From: Planctomycetes bacterium syqfu
GTDB lineage: Bacteria; Planctomycetota; Phycisphaerae; Phycisphaerales; Phycisphaeraceae
DNA length: 64,000 nucleotides
Assembly (NCBI GenBank): GCA_020974905.1
Contig: CP087563.1
Span: 6,076,001 to 6,140,000 of the forward strand
Direction: 5' to 3'
This document shows, one piece after another, positions 17,388-27,600 of this stretch. Both the position numbers and the translations under genes were made by a program. Position 1 is the first letter of the stretch. The number at the start of each line of letters is the position of its first letter. The notes under the pieces were generated by a model. The model made no database searches. It had not been told where the DNA came from and worked only from the letters and a program-made list of their open reading frames with translations.

Positions 17388-19916
17388 CTAGCGTTGATCA
17401 AAGATGCGATACGCTGCGGACATTTTGGCAGAAGCTTTTTGGCATGTCAGGTTGGAATTGTTTTGACATGTTGGTACTGACGGCGTTGATTCAAAGGTGA
17501 TTGATGCAGGATGATCAGACTGGTTGTCAGTGATGTCCACTGAATCCGAAGCATGCACGAAGAGAGCATCGTCATAACCAGAGAATTGATTGCCCGTGAT
17601 ATGGACATTGCTGGATGATCCCAGATAAATCGCGTTCTGCCAGTACTGCAAATCATCTTTTTCACTGCGATGACGCAAGGCATCAAGCTGGGGGTTGCGC
17701 TTAAAGTGGTTGTTTGAAATGGTGATGTGCTGATGGACGCCTGGCGTGGGAGTGGGAGCCTGAGCGTAGGCGAAAATCGCTGCTGCAGCCGTGCCGTTGA
17801 ACTGATTGTTTCGGATCACGACTTGTCGACTGCTTGAACCTTGCTGAGAGTTACGCACGGGGTCCGCGTAGATACTGATGCCACTGAGTGTCTGGTTTGC
17901 AAACGTACAGTTTTCAATGAGTGCATCATGTGTGGAAACCAGTATCGCCCGAGCCCGATTGCCCGGGAAGTGTGTGTTACGCACATGCAGTTTGGCAAGA
18001 CGGCTGATGTCACATGCCAGGTCTCCGACTTTGACCTGGTTGGAAATGGTCTGGTTGAAGGTGACGATGTAGGCTTTTTGCGATGGATCGTATTGGGCTG
18101 CTTTGACCATCAAGGTTTGATAGGTCAGCAACGTGTCAGGGGTGACCAATTCAACTTGTCCGCCTGCAATGGGCAGGGGACCACGCCAGCCTTTGCGTGC
18201 TGCGATGACCAGTTGGTCCGAGCGTGGGATGGCACGAATCGTCATGTACTTGGTCCAGACATTGATGCCGTCATCCCCCATGGCCTGGTAGTGACTGTTT
18301 TGAATGTCGATTTTGCCTGAGCAACTACTGAACATCGTGCCGTCTGCCGTGGTCGACATCAAGCGATTGTGTGATGGACGAATCTGAAAATCATCCAACG
18401 TGATGTCTTGGCACATGCCTGCCATCAATGCCATCCCCGGTGCGGTGTGGACCGTCACAGATGACAAGGCAATGTCGCGACAGTGATGCATCTCAATGGC
18501 ATTAAAACCATAGACCGTATGACGAATGACAACTGGCGATCCGACCGGCCTTGTCAGTGGACGACTGCGTGTATACGTAATGCGAATCACTTGCGGTTTG
18601 ATCACGGTGACCGATGCAATGGCACTATCAAAGGTGTCGATATAACCCAGCGGATGGCGTGTCAGTGGATCGTAGTCCATGATGCCAGCGACTTGGATGT
18701 TCGCATCAATGGGATACTTTTTATCCACCATGATGTCCATGGAATTACTGCCCATAGCCATGATCTGACCTTCGGAGAAGGGGGGCTTGTCCCAGTCGAT
18801 CAGCAGGTTTTCGATACGGATGTTCTGTGATTCCCAAAATGTCAACGGTCTTGCGCTTCCATGAAAACACAGTAACGCTTCATTGCCTTCTATGGTGATG
18901 GATTGGCGGTCACGCAGCAGGATCAGGTGTTTACCCTCCGGCAATTGATCCGCGTCAATATCGTACTGACCTTTGGCAAGAACCAGATGAATGTTCGCCG
19001 AGTTGCCAAAATTTTTAACTGCAGTCAGAAATGCCTGTGTGTCATCTTTGCCATCATCCGGAATTGCGCCCAATGATGCGATATCAATTCGGTCAACAGG
19101 CGTTTGCCTGGAGACATGCTGGTCAAGATGGTGATTGAGAAAGCTCTCAGGTTTCAAGGCTGTGTCGCTGATGCGGATCTCGTCAAGCATGCCGTCAAAT
19201 GCAAAGTCTGGATTGGCCACCATGCCATGATCACCGATGATCAGCTTTCCGGTATTTTCAAGTGAATCAGGCAGCAGGGTTTTACCTTGGGCAATGTGAC
19301 TGCCATCAAGATAGAGATGGATCCTGCCATCGGTTTGGCGGGTGACTGCAAAATGGGTCCATTGATCCAGGGGAATGGGAGCCGTCGATCGGACCGCAGC
19401 CTGTTTTCTGACAGAAGCCGCAATGCGAAATTCCAACAATCCCTGTGCGTTGAGAAATAGCGCGTAACCCGTAGATGTTTTATCGCGTTTGAAAACAATG
19501 TGTCGCGTGGCTTTGGCTTGGCCGTATGTGTGCGGATTGATCCAGCCTTCAATAGTGAAAGGTTCGTTGGCTTTGAAATTCAAATAGGTATGATCACTGG
19601 TCTGAAGATAATCACCTTCACCAGCAGAACGTCCCGGGACCAATTGCATGCTGAAGTGGTTAGCGACTTGCTGTTTGTCATCCATAAAAGGACTTGGCAC
19701 TTTATCCAGACTGACCGGCATATTGATTGCACTGTCTTGCTTTAAATGAACCTGATGTCCTGAATGGTCACCTGATTGCGTGATCGACGCGTTGATCCCT
19801 TGGGCTTCCTCAAAACGCCAGTACGCAAGTGTCTTGGCCAAAGCAGATGAACCGCAGGCAAATGACAGGCATGTCACGACAGACAGAAACAGCATATATG
19901 TGCGAGAGTAATTCAT
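17388..19916 (-). CDS. Secreted LamG plus GH110-like parallel beta-helix enzyme
   Basis: An 842-residue exported protein. A signal peptide ([21 protein letters not shown]) precedes a LamG/concanavalin-type jelly roll at about 30-250 ([10 protein letters not shown] start, [44 protein letters not shown]). From about 270 a pectate-lyase-like helix begins ([18 protein letters not shown]). The helix carries features of GH110 alpha-galactosidases: [54 protein letters not shown] and [10 protein letters not shown], whose Asp548-Asp549 match the expected catalytic pair. It probably removes terminal galactose, or a related sugar, from extracellular polysaccharide. A perfect palindrome overlaps its likely promoter. 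The family call rests on motif memory, not a search. Confidence 0.68.
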   Translation of the reverse strand: MNYSRTYMLFLSVVTCLSFACGSSALAKTLAYWRFEEAQGINASITQSGDHSGHQVHLKQDSAINMPVSLDKVPSPFMDDKQQVANHFSMQLVPGRSAGEGDYLQTSDHTYLNFKANEPFTIEGWINPHTYGQAKATRHIVFKRDKTSTGYALFLNAQGLLEFRIAASVRKQAAVRSTAPIPLDQWTHFAVTRQTDGRIHLYLDGSHIAQGKTLLPDSLENTGKLIIGDHGMVANPDFAFDGMLDEIRISDTALKPESFLNHHLDQHVSRQTPVDRIDIASLGAIPDDGKDDTQAFLTAVKNFGNSANIHLVLAKGQYDIDADQLPEGKHLILLRDRQSITIEGNEALLCFHGSARPLTFWESQNIRIENLLIDWDKPPFSEGQIMAMGSNSMDIMVDKKYPIDANIQVAGIMDYDPLTRHPLGYIDTFDSAIASVTVIKPQVIRITYTRSRPLTRPVGSPVVIRHTVYGFNAIEMHHCRDIALSSVTVHTAPGMALMAGMCQDITLDDFQIRPSHNRLMSTTADGTMFSSCSGKIDIQNSHYQAMGDDGINVWTKYMTIRAIPRSDQLVIAARKGWRGPLPIAGGQVELVTPDTLLTYQTLMVKAAQYDPSQKAYIVTFNQTISNQVKVGDLACDISRLAKLHVRNTHFPGNRARAILVSTHDALIENCTFANQTLSGISIYADPVRNSQQGSSSRQVVIRNNQFNGTAAAAIFAYAQAPTPTPGVHQHITISNNHFKRNPQLDALRHRSEKDDLQYWQNAIYLGSSSNVHITGNQFSGYDDALFVHASDSVDITDNQSDHPASITFESTPSVPTCQNNSNLTCQKASAKMSAAYRIFDQR

Positions 19917-19932
19917 AATTTTGACTAGGATA

Positions 19933-19948
19933 ATATTGTATACAATAT
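19933..19948. promoter_or_regulatory. Perfect 16-bp palindrome, GntR-type operator candidate
   Basis: ATATTGTATACAATAT is self-complementary over all 16 bases. Its centre, TTGTATACAA, fits the T-G-T-n-A-C-A spacing of GntR-family operators. It lies 17 bases before the start of the minus-strand LamG/GH110-like gene, and about 16 bases downstream of a minus-strand TTGACT (19964-19969) that could be a -35 box. A repressor bound here would cover the -10 region. The GntR/LacI-type protein at the left edge of the window is a candidate ligand-responsive partner, but this is inferred. Confidence 0.6.
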
Positions 19949-20145
19949 AGCATCGTGATTAAAAGTCAATGATGTGACATGAAAAATAAATCCATTCAGA
20001 TCAGCTAAGATGGTGTGCTTGGGATTGTCAGTCTGACGTTTGAGATTAATGCGATCAATTGGAAACTTCGTGCCGATGGTCATTTATCTCAGATGGGCTG
20101 ACTTGCTGGTTCAACAATTGGTCTTGTCTGGGATAAACTGACTTC

Positions 20146-20880
20146 ATGCACAAACTTTATCACGAACTTGCGTATCTCTGGCCGATGCTCTCACCGCCGG
20201 AGGATTACGAGCCCGAAGCCATTGCGATTCAGTCGGTCATTGATCGGTTTCTTAAAAGTGACCCGCAAGGCAAGCCGCTACTCGTGGAGATGGGGGCCGG
20301 TGGGGGGCATACACTTAGTCATCTCACGGAGTCTTTTGATTGCGTCGCGGTGGACATTGCCGACCCGATGCTGGTGAACTGTTCGCTGGTTTGCCCGGAC
20401 GCCAAAACGGTGAATGGTGATATGCGCACCGTGGAGCTTGGCAAGCTCATGGACATCGTGCTGATTCATGACGCGGTGGATTACATGCAGACCGCTGAGG
20501 ATGCCAGGGCAGCCATCAGCAATGCCGCCAAACAACTCAAACCCGGTGGCCTGCTCATCGTTGCCCCGACGTACACCACCGAGTCATTCGAAGATGATCA
20601 GTCGATCAGTGATGAACATGAAGACCAACAAATCAAAGTCGCTTTCACCAGCAAGGTGATTCGTGCGGTTGAAAACAAAAACCAATTCCTCATGCAGATG
20701 GTTTTTGACATCACCGAAGATGGCAAAACCGCAAGCTACACCGACGAACACCGCTGCGGACTCTTTGGTGAGTTTGAGTGGTTAGGCTGGATGCGCGAAG
20801 CAGGGCTCAAAGTTCACCTGGTGGATGAAATCGAAGAACTCGACGACATGCCCTGGCATGGTTTTGTCGGGATCAAATAA
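20146..20880 (+). CDS. Class I SAM-dependent methyltransferase
   Basis: A cytoplasmic SAM-binding enzyme of 244 residues. Motif I reads LLVEMGAGGGHTLSHL, followed by a motif II region with an acidic strand end (DCVAVDIADPML), NGDMRTVELGK, a motif IV region MDIVLIHDAVDYM and the post-core LKPGGLLIVAPTY. The C-terminal strand (WHGFVGIK) is also typical. The start of the protein (HKLYHELAYLWPMLSPPEDY) resembles small-molecule or glycine/sarcosine-type methyltransferases of this class, but the substrate cannot be named. It is an isolated gene, followed by a copy of the 82-bp repeat and then by the convergent btaB. Confidence 0.8.
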   Translation: MHKLYHELAYLWPMLSPPEDYEPEAIAIQSVIDRFLKSDPQGKPLLVEMGAGGGHTLSHLTESFDCVAVDIADPMLVNCSLVCPDAKTVNGDMRTVELGKLMDIVLIHDAVDYMQTAEDARAAISNAAKQLKPGGLLIVAPTYTTESFEDDQSISDEHEDQQIKVAFTSKVIRAVENKNQFLMQMVFDITEDGKTASYTDEHRCGLFGEFEWLGWMREAGLKVHLVDEIEELDDMPWHGFVGIK

Positions 20881-20924
20881 CAGTACAGCAGTTTGCATCA
20901 TTTTCTCTATGCGACTTGAAATTT

Positions 20925-21006
20925 GTCATTCCCGCGCAGGCGGGAATCCAGTGGCATGCAGTTAAAATAGCAAGTTCCACTGGACTCCCGCCTGCGCGGG
21001 AGTGAC
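20925..21006. repeat. 82-bp double-hairpin repeat, copy A
   Basis: First of six copies. Left arm GTCATTCCCGCGCAGG continues to CGGGAATCCAGTGG; right arm CCACTGGACTCCCGCC continues to TGCGCGGGAGTGAC. The two 30-base arms are near-perfect inverted repeats, and each also folds on itself around CCCGCGCAGGCGGG. It lies between the convergent methyltransferase gene and btaB. Confidence 0.9.
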
Positions 21007-21125
21007 TGAGGATGGAGATCTATTGTTTGATCTACTTTCGCCGAGTTCTGTTGACTCGGTTGTCTTTGCAGTATTGTTTGTTTGGGACACAGACCCGAAC
21101 CCGGTCAAGATGACCGGGCTATGTG

Positions 21126-21779
21126 TCATGCCGTGATCTGTGCGATGTATGCATACCGCGGCCCGACGGTTTGGATATTCAGATGCAATTGCTGTTGGGC
21201 AGCGACTTCACGCAGATAATCCAGCAACTCCGGGCGGAAGTGAACGCCGAACCAGCTAAGCCATGTTTGTAGACTCTTGGCAGCCAAGCGGGGCAGGTCT
21301 GCCTGATCCCAGAAGTCCACCACGTAAAGCTTGCCACCGGATTTGAGATTCGCCAACGCCGCATCAATGGCGTCGGGCCAAGTCGGCATCATTGACAGGG
21401 AGTAGGAAAAGAAGATCGCATCGAACTTCTCATCACGCATAAATAGCTTCCGGTGATCCAGATTTTCCGCATAGGCACAAACCAGCTTGGCGTCACAGTG
21501 GTGTTTGGCCAAACTTTTCTCGGCAGTCTCCAACATCACGGATGCTGCATCCAAACCATAGAGATGTCGGCCGGGATGTCGCTTGTTGAACTTGATGAGA
21601 TTTCTTGCTGTGCCGCATCCCATCTCAAGAACGTGATCACCAGGTTGGGTTTGCATCTGCGCGATGAGTCGATCGCGCCCCAGCAGGTAATACCGCCGAG
21701 ACAAATCGTAGACATGCCGGGTCAGACGATACATCCGATCCATGGCATGCGCGTGATTGTTGGTGAGGGCTTGTGTCAT
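21126..21779 (-). CDS. btaB: SAM-dependent N-methyltransferase, probably BtaB (betaine lipid synthesis)
   Basis: Likely catalyses the three successive N-methylations that turn diacylglyceryl-homoserine into the betaine lipid DGTS. The sequence is a class I methyltransferase (217 residues) with motif I DHVLEMGCGTARNL, an acidic strand end LYGLDAAS, and LKSGGKLYVVDFWDQADLP. The N-terminus (MDRMYRLTRHVYDLSRRYYLLGRDRLI) is typical of BtaB proteins, which dock near the membrane. The strongest support is context: it directly follows a clear btaA gene on the same strand. A GAAAACC/GGTTTTC hairpin ends only two bases before its ATG, and an inverted repeat separates it from btaA, so its translation may be separately controlled. 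Confidence 0.82.
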   Translation of the reverse strand: MTQALTNNHAHAMDRMYRLTRHVYDLSRRYYLLGRDRLIAQMQTQPGDHVLEMGCGTARNLIKFNKRHPGRHLYGLDAASVMLETAEKSLAKHHCDAKLVCAYAENLDHRKLFMRDEKFDAIFFSYSLSMMPTWPDAIDAALANLKSGGKLYVVDFWDQADLPRLAAKSLQTWLSWFGVHFRPELLDYLREVAAQQQLHLNIQTVGPRYAYIAQITA

Positions 21780-21781
21780 GA

Positions 21782-21798
21782 GAAAACCTGCGGTTTTC
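21782..21798 (-). promoter_or_regulatory. Hairpin abutting the btaB start codon
   Basis: On the minus strand GAAAACC and GGTTTTC pair around a 3-base loop, ending two bases before the btaB ATG. The stem would occupy the normal ribosome-binding position, and no clear purine-rich site is seen outside it. Whether it controls translation is untested. Confidence 0.4.
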
Positions 21799-21907
21799 AG
21801 GGAGTAGGGAGTAGTGAATAGGGAGCAGGAAAGACATTTGGCAATTGGCGATGATTAACCGCATGCTTTGTCTTGTTCTACTCCCTATTCCCTAATCACT
21901 ACTCCCT
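21799..21907. repeat. GGGAGTAG inverted repeat between btaA and btaB
   Basis: The left arm (21799-21829, AGGGAGTAGGGAGTAGTGAA onward) and the right arm (21878-21907, CTACTCCCTATTCCCTAATC onward) are near inverted copies separated by about 50 bases. The element fills nearly all of the space between the two genes. It is a different sequence family from the 82-bp repeat. Confidence 0.8.
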
Positions 21908-21911
21908 TGTT

Positions 21912-23147
21912 TTACTTATTCAAGTGATACATGTGGAACATGCCGTAAATCGCTGAGCGATCCTGATCGTGGAGTTCACGCGAGACTTCGCGGTCGTAGG
22001 CATATTGGCGCATCAGTTCACTGGGCAGTGCCGGTTCGATCGGGCTTCGATCACCGGCGGTGCGAAAGATCACGCGGCTTCCCGGTTGGCCGACGCGTGC
22101 CATTTCACCCCAGAGTTCAGCGATGACATTGGGGGGCATCCAGTCCTGCGAATCCAAGAGCACGAATCGGTTAAGCGAGTTGTCCGGCTGCTGATGCAGA
22201 TACTCGATGAGCGAGACGATATGCGTCTCGACATTCTGTGCATGGTCCCGCAGGGTTTGATAGTTCTCCTGACGGAGATAGGGGGGGAGAGCCTGTTTGC
22301 CCTGGTGATCGTAGGTTCTGCCGAAGGCTTGCCATGTGAAGTAGTTGTCTTCAAGCGGGAAGCCGCAGGCCAGTTTTCGCAGACGCTGTTCAAAGAGATC
22401 AACGATCTGCCCCTGTGAGTCATCCTTCATCACCTGGTGTTGCGATGGCGGGATGCCGAGGCTGAACACGGTGACGGGGAGTTTACCCAGGAAGCGGATC
22501 ATGCGGTTATCGAAGAACGGTGCAATGTCGCGTTCGTAAATCGCGATCTGTTCTTCGTGACTGGATGCTCGGAGAATCGCCTGCGGATCACGGCGGGTGA
22601 CCTTGGCAAGCAGATGCACAAAGCGAATGAACTGCCCAAGTTTGGAGTAATCGTAAAAGCCCTTGGCAAAGTAATGAATACGACGTTTGCCCATACGCTT
22701 GGAAATCCAGCGGCGTGATTCCCAGTAAGCACGCGTGGTGTCATCCAAATTCGGACGCAGGAAATCGTAGTACATCTGCACGTTGTCTTTGACATTGCCC
22801 AGTCCGAAGAACTGGTAAAAGTCATCGTAGTTGGGCAGATGCTTGATGCCTGCGAGTTTGAGTCGCGTTAATGACATGTGACAGATGTTCAGGTCGACTG
22901 CGACGATTTTCTCAGGCTTGTGCGCCAGGTAATTGAGAATGTTGCAGCCACCGGAACTGATGGCAAGGACGCGGCTTTTTTCGTCAAGCTGCATCGCCGT
23001 TGCGTCAACGCGGGGGTCTTCCCAAATCTGGTTGTAGACAAACCCGTTAAACCAGAGGGTGAACAGGCGCTCAAGCATCCCTGCCTTGGAAGCGGCCTTG
23101 TTGTGATGAACTGCTTTTTTCAGAAAAGTTTTGGTCGGTGATCGCAT
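21912..23147 (-). CDS. btaA: BtaA: SAM:diacylglycerol 3-amino-3-carboxypropyltransferase
   Basis: First enzyme of betaine lipid synthesis; it transfers the aminocarboxypropyl group of SAM to diacylglycerol to form diacylglyceryl-homoserine. The 411-residue protein has the DUF3419/BtaA hallmarks: FVYNQIWEDPRVD near the N-terminus, then VLAISSGGCNILNYLAHKPEKIVAVDLN and LKLAGIKHLPNYDDF for SAM binding, the central FFDNRMIRFLGKLPVTVFSLGIPPSQ block, and LNRFVLLDSQDWM toward the C-terminus. It is followed on the same strand by a methyltransferase that fits BtaB. Betaine lipids usually replace phospholipids under phosphate limitation; no Pho-type box could be identified by eye upstream. Confidence 0.93.
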   Translation of the reverse strand: MRSPTKTFLKKAVHHNKAASKAGMLERLFTLWFNGFVYNQIWEDPRVDATAMQLDEKSRVLAISSGGCNILNYLAHKPEKIVAVDLNICHMSLTRLKLAGIKHLPNYDDFYQFFGLGNVKDNVQMYYDFLRPNLDDTTRAYWESRRWISKRMGKRRIHYFAKGFYDYSKLGQFIRFVHLLAKVTRRDPQAILRASSHEEQIAIYERDIAPFFDNRMIRFLGKLPVTVFSLGIPPSQHQVMKDDSQGQIVDLFEQRLRKLACGFPLEDNYFTWQAFGRTYDHQGKQALPPYLRQENYQTLRDHAQNVETHIVSLIEYLHQQPDNSLNRFVLLDSQDWMPPNVIAELWGEMARVGQPGSRVIFRTAGDRSPIEPALPSELMRQYAYDREVSRELHDQDRSAIYGMFHMYHLNK

Positions 23148-23367
23148 CTCTGAACGTTTCCTTTGCTCAGCCTAAGCGTGTTGTTAACACGATACCATTG
23201 TGATGGCATGTGCACAGTGATGCCATGATATACGCGATTTTCTGTGCTCATATCCCCTTAAACGGATATTAGCGTTCTTTGCATGGCCTGCTAACAATGT
23301 CAGAGATTGATGAGTTCGAGCGTGATATATTGAAGCATGTTCTCAGGGATGATTGTAGAATGAGCGA

Positions 23368-23919
23368 ATGTCCCCAAGTCTTTCACGTTTGATTCTATCC
23401 GTCGTCTTTCTGGCATCCGTTGGGTTGGTGTTGTTTCTCACAGCGATGCTCAGTTTCGAAGTTTTAAATTTGCGTGATCCTGAAGCTGCGACATTGATGC
23501 TGCTGACTTCAGCAACGTATCTGATCATGGGTTGGCTTGGGATTTGGCGGGGTGCAGTCAAATGGACGCCTTGGCGTGGGACGGCTGTTGTGGTGAGTGT
23601 GGGGGTGTCGTTGTTGGTGGCTGCATTACCCGGTGCGCTGGTTCAGGTCATCATGGATTCGACGGCTGCGATGTTCGTCACCGCATGTGCCTGGGCCTTG
23701 CTCTGGCTTGCCAGTACCGCTGTGATCTGGCGTGAAACCAAAACCGAACGCATCGAGCGATTGAAAATGCTCGGCATCAACGCAGTCATCTGCCCCAACT
23801 GTGGCTATAACCTCACCGGCATGACCACCACCACCTGCCCCGAGTGTGGCAGCCAGTACACACTCGACCAACTTTACGCCCAACTTGCGCAGGTTGATAC
23901 CCAGGTCGACCAACTCTGA
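23368..23919 (+). CDS. Four-helix membrane protein with C-terminal zinc ribbon
   Basis: A 183-residue protein of unknown function. Four hydrophobic segments are visible (about 6-29, 40-60, 71-93 and 100-120), followed by a cytoplasmic tail with the zinc-ribbon pattern CPNCGYNLTGMTTTTCPECG. This CPxCGYNLxG ribbon is frequent in planctomycete membrane proteins, and a second example lies inside the giant membrane protein at 35631-41990. The start ATG 23368 has little sign of a ribosome-binding site. It is followed 33 bases later by another zinc-ribbon gene, so the two may be co-expressed. I cannot suggest a specific role. Confidence 0.72.
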   Translation: MSPSLSRLILSVVFLASVGLVLFLTAMLSFEVLNLRDPEAATLMLLTSATYLIMGWLGIWRGAVKWTPWRGTAVVVSVGVSLLVAALPGALVQVIMDSTAAMFVTACAWALLWLASTAVIWRETKTERIERLKMLGINAVICPNCGYNLTGMTTTTCPECGSQYTLDQLYAQLAQVDTQVDQL

Positions 23920-23952
23920 ATCATCACCCCGACATCATGCTGGAGAAACACC

Positions 23953-24318
23953 ATGAGCATGTTCAACGGCTTTACACCGCATCACCGTTCCCGTTTGGAT
24001 GACCAACTCGATCAGACCGCCAGGCACCAATCTCAGGACGCCCGTGCCGAGCTGTACGAGTTGGAAGAGCGGATGGACAAGCTGCAACTGGTGTGCATGG
24101 CCATGTGGGAAGTTATCAAGGAAAAGACCGACATGACCGAGGTCCAGTTGATGAGCAAGGTACAGGAGTTGGACCTGCGGGATGGCGTCGTCGATGGCAA
24201 GGTCACCCGCACCGTCAAGGACTGCCCGCAGTGTCACCGCCGGATGTCCCCACGCCATAAGCGGTGTCTGTATTGTGGCCACGAGGAACTCGTCGCCAGC
24301 GCGTTCGACGGGATTTGA
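23953..24318 (+). CDS. Small coiled-coil protein with C-terminal zinc ribbon
   Basis: A 121-residue soluble protein without a recognised family. Residues 14-75 are strongly helical and charged (ARAELYELEERMDKLQ, then QLMSKVQELDLRDG), suggesting a coiled coil. The C-terminal part has CPQCHRRMSPRHKRCLYCG, a four-cysteine zinc-ribbon pattern. The start is backed by GGAG about eight bases upstream (CTGGAGAAACACC). It lies directly after the membrane zinc-ribbon gene, so the two may be one unit, possibly acting in an assembly or protein-protein role. Function is not assigned. Confidence 0.7.
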   Translation: MSMFNGFTPHHRSRLDDQLDQTARHQSQDARAELYELEERMDKLQLVCMAMWEVIKEKTDMTEVQLMSKVQELDLRDGVVDGKVTRTVKDCPQCHRRMSPRHKRCLYCGHEELVASAFDGI

Positions 24319-24623
24319 TCACCATTTCGCTGCATCACTTGTGATACGTTGGCTTTACTGGTTTTCCAGATAAACACAATGATCATCACAAACCGTCCTC
24401 CGGACACGATTTTAAGCAACTTTCACTTGACGAAATCCCCAACCTGATTACAGTTATACGTATCCTTCCAAGTCCACCAAACTGGTGGCAACCCCGGCCC
24501 CCCGGGTAATTGGCCAAAACGAACCTGAACAAGCCGGGTTTGAATTCTTGCTCACAAGCAGGATAAACCGTTAAGCCGTACAATAACACGCCTTTGTGGG
24601 CTGACAGAGAGAAAGCATTGTCC
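24319..24623 (+). other. 305-bp leader region before the giant surface-protein gene
   Basis: No gene is visible here. The middle has a GC-rich segment (CAACCCCGGCCCCCCGGG) flanked by short complementary pieces, and the last 80 bases contain CTTGCTCACAAGCAGG. These could fold in a 5' leader, but I could not match any known riboswitch. The first in-frame start is a TTG at 24594; the ATG at 24624 is preferred. Confidence 0.4.
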
Positions 24624-27600
24624 ATGGCAAAGCACAGTTGGTTTTCCAGATTCACCCGCCGTTGGGGGCAGGCAATTTCGCAACGTTCACAGTCCCTGCG
24701 CACACGTCGCCGGGCTGCACGTAAACGCTTCGGTTCTGTGCACATGATCGAACCGCTGGAAGACCGTATGCTTCTCTCAGCCCCCACGCTCGAAGCGATC
24801 GACAACGTCACCGTTAATCACTCCTCGCCCCTGATCATCGGCTTGGATGGTGAAGATGCTGATGATGACAATCTCACGTATTCCGTCTCGATTGATGGCC
24901 AGAATCTCACTGCTGAGATACTCGGTGCCAATGATGGCGTGAATTACAACCGGTCTCTTGTGCTTGATGTCCAGTACACCCTCGGCGGCACCACCTACAC
25001 CGGCACCATGGTCTTTGAACTTTTCGAAGATCTCGTTCCCGATGCCACCGCACGCATTATCGAGATGGTTGAAGCAGGACATTATGACGACCTGGCTTTC
25101 CATCGCGTGATTAATAATTTTGTTATCCAAACGGGCAGCTACGAGTATGACAGTGGGTACACGGCAACCAGTCACAACTACAGTAGCTTTGATGACCAAT
25201 TCCATGTCGATCTGCAACACAACGACACGGGTATTCTCTCCTGGGCCAAACGCACCCCTGATGACTCGGCATCAACAGACTTTTTCATTACTGATCTTGA
25301 CCCAACCAATCAGACATCTGTGAACAACCTACGTAACCTTGACTTCAACTATTCCATCTTTGGTAAGATTGTCGAAGGCGAAAATGTGCTACAAGCCATT
25401 ACGCAGGTGAACACCGGCACGGTCAACGGTTTGTCCAACGCACCAACGACGGCTGTGACCATCACCGATGCCCGCATTGAGACCAACGAACAGAATGCTT
25501 CTTTGATGCTCAAAGTTGGTGATGATTATTCGGCTGGCGAAGAGGTCGAAGTCACCGTGACTGCTGATGACGGTAATGGTGGGACAACGTCACAAACTTT
25601 CACCGTTGTTTTGCAAACTGACAACGATGATGTCAATGCTCAGATCAACCAGAGCGAATATGGTGCTGATGATCAGTATTCAGAGAACGTCAATAACTCC
25701 GACCCCTACATCGCAACCATGAACGCTGTCGTGGTTCCCTTTGGCACGAATGTGTTCAAAATCCAAGGTGTTTCCTACGATGCGGATGGTTACAAAGATG
25801 TGGATTTCTCGCAGTATCTGACAGAGGGTGGCACAGCTCAGACCGGGACTGCAACCGAGCAGGTCTCCATAGCGATTTTTGACGGTGAGGTATTTTCTAC
25901 TGCTTCCCAATGGGCTAATTATCTGGATACCACACGCTATGCCATCGAAGATCTTGAAGCGTTGCCTGATGGTCTGACCTACACCAACAATACGAGTTCA
26001 TCGACACGTTTCACGGGATCGTCCTACAACTCATCCACCGGTACACTTAGCATTGAAATCAGCATGACACGCACCGATGCGTCTTTGGTTGGCGTGTACT
26101 ACATCATGATTGCTCGCTATAACGTGGTTGGTAGTCCGGTCAATGGTCAAGGTTATTACTCAACTGGTTTTGACACGCAAGTCGTCACCATGATTCTTCA
26201 ACCCGAGACACCTTCGGCTATCACGGTGAATAACCTCAACTCAGGGCAAACCAATGACAGCACACCCTCCGTCACAGTCTCCGGCCTAACCATTGGACTT
26301 GGCCTGCGGATTCTGGATGAAAATGACAATGTCGTAGGCGAACTGGATAACATCACCGATGCGACCACAACGCTGTCGATTGATGCATTGGCTGATGGCG
26401 CACACACGCTGCGTGCAGTGCAGTACGCAGTCAACGACAACACTGACGAAGAAGCGGTCAGCGAAGTGGCCACCAGCAGTGAATTCACTGTCGACACCGA
26501 AGCGCCCCAGGCTTTCACCGATGTCGCATTCACCGATGCTACCTCCGGCGTGCTTTACACCTATGATGTCGGACACCCCCAGGAAGATGACAGCAGCATC
26601 ACCTACTCACTCTCCGGTGCGCCTGCGGGGATGACCATTAATCCCGATACCGCGGAGATTACCTGGAACACGCCCACGGATTCACATTACCCGTCCGTGA
26701 CCTTCGACATCATCGCAACCGACACTGCAGGCAACACCACAACGGCTGAAGATGTCACCATCACCGTCAATAGCTTCGTCGATCTCTCCGGCGTGGTCTT
26801 CAACGATCTCAACGACAACGGCAATGCAGACTCCGGCGAAGGCATGGAAGGCGTTCTCGTCTTTGCAGACATCAATGGTAATAATATTCTCGATGAAACC
26901 GACATCGTCGATACCACCTCAGCATCCGGTTCCTATTCGCTACCCAATGTCCCGGCGGGCACCGTGGTACTCCATCAAACATTGGCGGACGGCTATGAAC
27001 AACAGTCGCCCAGTAGCGACCGCCTGACCATGGTCCAGGTGATCACCGATGGTGATGATGCAACAGTCAACAACCAGGCGACAACTGTTGATGGTCTGAC
27101 ATGGGCTGGCGCATTGGCCATGAGCAATGACGGCCTGTTTGTCTATGCGACCAGTGGTATCAGTGCTTCGAGTAGTGATGACGGCATCGCGGTCTTCTCA
27201 CGTAACCCCAATGACGGCACGCTGAGTTTCGTCCAATTTGTCGATGGTATTACCGAACTCAATGACCCCAATGCCATCACCATCAGCCCCGATGGTCGGC
27301 ATGTTTATGTCACCTGTGATAACGCAGGCAGCGATGGCATCATCATCTTCTCACGTGATCAAAACACCGGTGAACTCACCGAAGTCGGCTCCATCGTCGA
27401 TGGTGGACTTGATGCCGCAGGAAACACCGTGGGCAACATCGCTGGAACCGTCAAAGTTGTCGTCAGTAGTGACAATGAATTTGTCTATGTTGCCAGCCGA
27501 TTCGATGATTCGGTCTCGGTCTTTGAACGTGATCGCAATACCGGCAATCTAACGTTGGTACAGGAACTTTTCGATGCGGTTGATCTCAACGGTGCAAGTC

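Noticed and set aside
24319-24623. Riboswitch before the giant surface-protein gene
   Set aside because: Some complementary segments exist, but I could not match the conserved core of any known class, so it is listed only as a leader region.
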